8,058 bases of DNA, from the NCBI GenBank assembly GCA_018364485.1, contig JAGZLX010000068.1, forward strand, positions 1-8,058, written 5' to 3'. Position numbers and translations under genes: made by a program. Shown piece by piece: positions 7,788-8,058 of this stretch. Below the pieces are notes generated by a model that was not told where the DNA came from, did not search any database, and saw only the letters and a program-made list of their open reading frames with translations. The DNA is from Granulicatella adiacens (GTDB lineage: Bacteria; Bacillota; Bacilli; Lactobacillales; Aerococcaceae). Each line of letters starts with the position of its first letter. Positions within the stretch are counted from its first letter, which is position 1.

Positions 7788-7801
7788 AGCGAACGTTCGC
7801 T
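7788..7801. repeat. Perfect 14-bp palindrome between candidate P1 and P2
   Basis: AGCGAACGTTCGCT is an exact inverted repeat (7 bp per half, no spacer) and is strikingly GC-rich within an AT-rich intergenic stretch. It starts just after the predicted P1 start site and lies about 46 bp upstream of the P2 -35 box. It could be an operator for a dimeric regulator. It contains GAAC and GTTC half sites but without the four-base spacing of the Firmicutes LexA box, so LexA is not supported. No regulator can be named. Confidence 0.5.
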
Positions 7802-7846
7802 TATAAAACAGTTTCAAAAAACTTAAAAAAAGTTACATGAAATCTG

Positions 7847-7875
7847 TTGACAGTAAAAATGTCCTGTGATAGGAT
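7847..7875 (+). promoter_or_regulatory. Strong rRNA operon promoter (P2) with A-rich upstream element
   Basis: A perfect TTGACA (7847-7852) is spaced 17 bp from TAGGAT (7870-7875), which is preceded by TGA (extended -10). Upstream of the -35, 7814-7843 contains long A tracts fitting an UP element. The expected start is around G7882; a G start would fit the GTP-sensing initiation known for Bacillus rRNA promoters. A start here gives a leader of about 168 nt to the predicted 16S end, a normal rrn leader length. Confidence 0.85.
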
Positions 7876-7900
7876 ATAGAAGTTGTTGCAAAACACCGAT

Positions 7901-7923
7901 TGACCTTTGAAAACTGAACAAAG
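7901..7923 (+). promoter_or_regulatory. boxA-like rRNA antitermination element
   Basis: The core CTTTGAAAACTGAACAAAG, preceded by TGAC, closely resembles the conserved boxA-containing motif of Firmicutes rRNA leaders and spacers, where NusB/NusE bind nascent RNA and make RNA polymerase resistant to termination. Its ends CTTTG and CAAAG are also self-complementary. It lies about 20 nt after the predicted P2 start, the normal place for a leader boxA. Family resemblance is from memory of such leaders, not from an alignment. Confidence 0.75.
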
Positions 7924-7946
7924 AAGACGAACCAAATGTGTAGGGA

Positions 7947-7966
7947 CTTCATTCAATTGAATGAAG
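7947..7966 (+). repeat. 20-nt perfect palindrome (leader hairpin)
   Basis: CTTCATTCAATTGAATGAAG is self-complementary over its full length; in RNA it would form an 8-bp stem with an AATT loop. It lies in the rRNA leader between boxA and the 16S start and is probably a leader stem-loop. Confidence 0.7.
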
Positions 7967-7980
7967 AAACAACAATTTCT

Positions 7981-7997
7981 TATCTCTTAAAGAGATA
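7981..7997 (+). repeat. Leader hairpin 2
   Basis: TATCTCTT and AAGAGATA are exact inverted repeats around a single A (7989). A realistic RNA stem would be TATCTC/GAGATA with a 5-nt loop. It is the second of a series of short stems in the rRNA leader. Confidence 0.6.
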
Positions 7998-8016
7998 CAA
8001 TAAGTCAGTAATTAAA

Positions 8017-8036
8017 ATGAGCTTTTCAAAGCTCAT
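8017..8036 (+). repeat. Leader hairpin 3 (competes with the 16S 5'-end stem)
   Basis: ATGAGCTTT and AAAGCTCAT are exact inverted repeats with two central bases, giving a practical stem of 7 bp with a 6-nt loop (TTTCAA). Its 3' arm contains CTCAT (8032-8036), which is also the outer part of the next stem, so the two hairpins cannot both form completely. Confidence 0.65.
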
Positions 8037-8058
8037 GAAAATTCAAATTTTTCATGAG
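8032..8058 (+). repeat. Stem joining the leader to the 16S rRNA 5' end
   Basis: CTCATGAAAA (8032-8041) and TTTTCATGAG (8049-8058) form an exact 10-bp stem with a 7-nt loop, TTCAAAT. The 3' arm coincides with the predicted first nucleotides of 16S rRNA, so in the precursor the future 16S 5' end would be double-stranded, a possible processing substrate or folding checkpoint. Confidence 0.65.
8050..8058 (+). rRNA. rrs: 16S rRNA, first bases only (cut by the window edge)
   Basis: The window ends in TTTCATGAG. In low-G+C Gram-positive bacteria 16S rRNA typically begins with a short T/A-rich stretch and ATGAG or GGAG running into AGTTTGATCCTGG. By comparison with E. coli numbering, the final G would be about position 9, placing the mature 5' end near 8050. 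Only the edge is visible, so the identification leans on the promoter, boxA and leader upstream. The exact end could differ by a few bases. Confidence 0.65.

Larger units (their letters stand above)
7882..8049 (+). other. Pre-rRNA leader of a 16S-23S-5S operon
   Basis: This untranslated stretch runs from the predicted P2 start to the predicted 16S 5' end. It holds the boxA-like element, three or more hairpins, and no open reading frame of note. The order promoter, boxA, processing hairpins, 16S start is the standard rrn leader organisation. It should be removed from the precursor by ribonucleases such as RNase III and the 16S 5' maturation enzymes. Confidence 0.75.

Noticed and set aside
7788..7801. 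LexA (SOS) box
   Set aside because: The half sites GAAC and GTTC are adjacent; the Firmicutes LexA box needs four bases between them.

Overview
The window is a low-G+C, Firmicutes-type chromosomal core segment, most likely from the Lactobacillales. The genus is uncertain; the protein style and leader sequence resemble Carnobacteriaceae such as Granulicatella, which is an impression and not a search result. Supporting signs are strong GGAGG-type ribosome binding sites, AT-rich intergenic DNA with intrinsic terminators, a PASTA-domain kinase, and the gene order priA-fmt-rsmB-stp-pknB, which is widely conserved in Firmicutes.

Layout. Positions 1-227 hold a left-edge remnant with no assignable gene, an imperfect inverted repeat (55-85), an intrinsic terminator (109-136) closing whatever lies upstream, and an extended -10 promoter (187-197). 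Five genes follow on the + strand, tightly packed: priA (228-2633), fmt (2643-3599), rsmB (3592-4914), stp/prpC (4936-5685) and pknB/prkC/stkP (5682-7652). fmt/rsmB overlap by 8 nt and stp/pknB by 4 nt (ATGA), so translation is probably coupled. A promoter-like sequence inside the 3' part of rsmB (4672-4700) could give stp-pknB its own transcript. A strong terminator (7663-7696) ends the cluster.

Positions 7653-8058 (about 400 nt) contain no protein gene. They look like the control region and leader of a ribosomal RNA operon: a tentative promoter P1, a perfect 14-bp palindrome, a strong promoter P2, a boxA-like antitermination element, several leader hairpins, and the first few bases of 16S rRNA at the window edge. 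The 16S call depends on the last ~10 bases plus leader features, since the diagnostic 16S sequence lies beyond the window.

Functionally the cluster links replication restart (PriA), initiator-tRNA formylation (Fmt), 16S rRNA m5C methylation (RsmB), and a membrane Ser/Thr kinase with its partner phosphatase, which in Firmicutes respond to cell-wall status. All five proteins look complete, with catalytic residues intact. I found no mobile element, CRISPR array, toxin-antitoxin pair or novel multi-gene system. The points worth a second look are regulatory: the internal rsmB promoter, the palindrome between the two rRNA promoters, the competing hairpins at the 16S 5' end, and the rRNA operon sitting directly after pknB.
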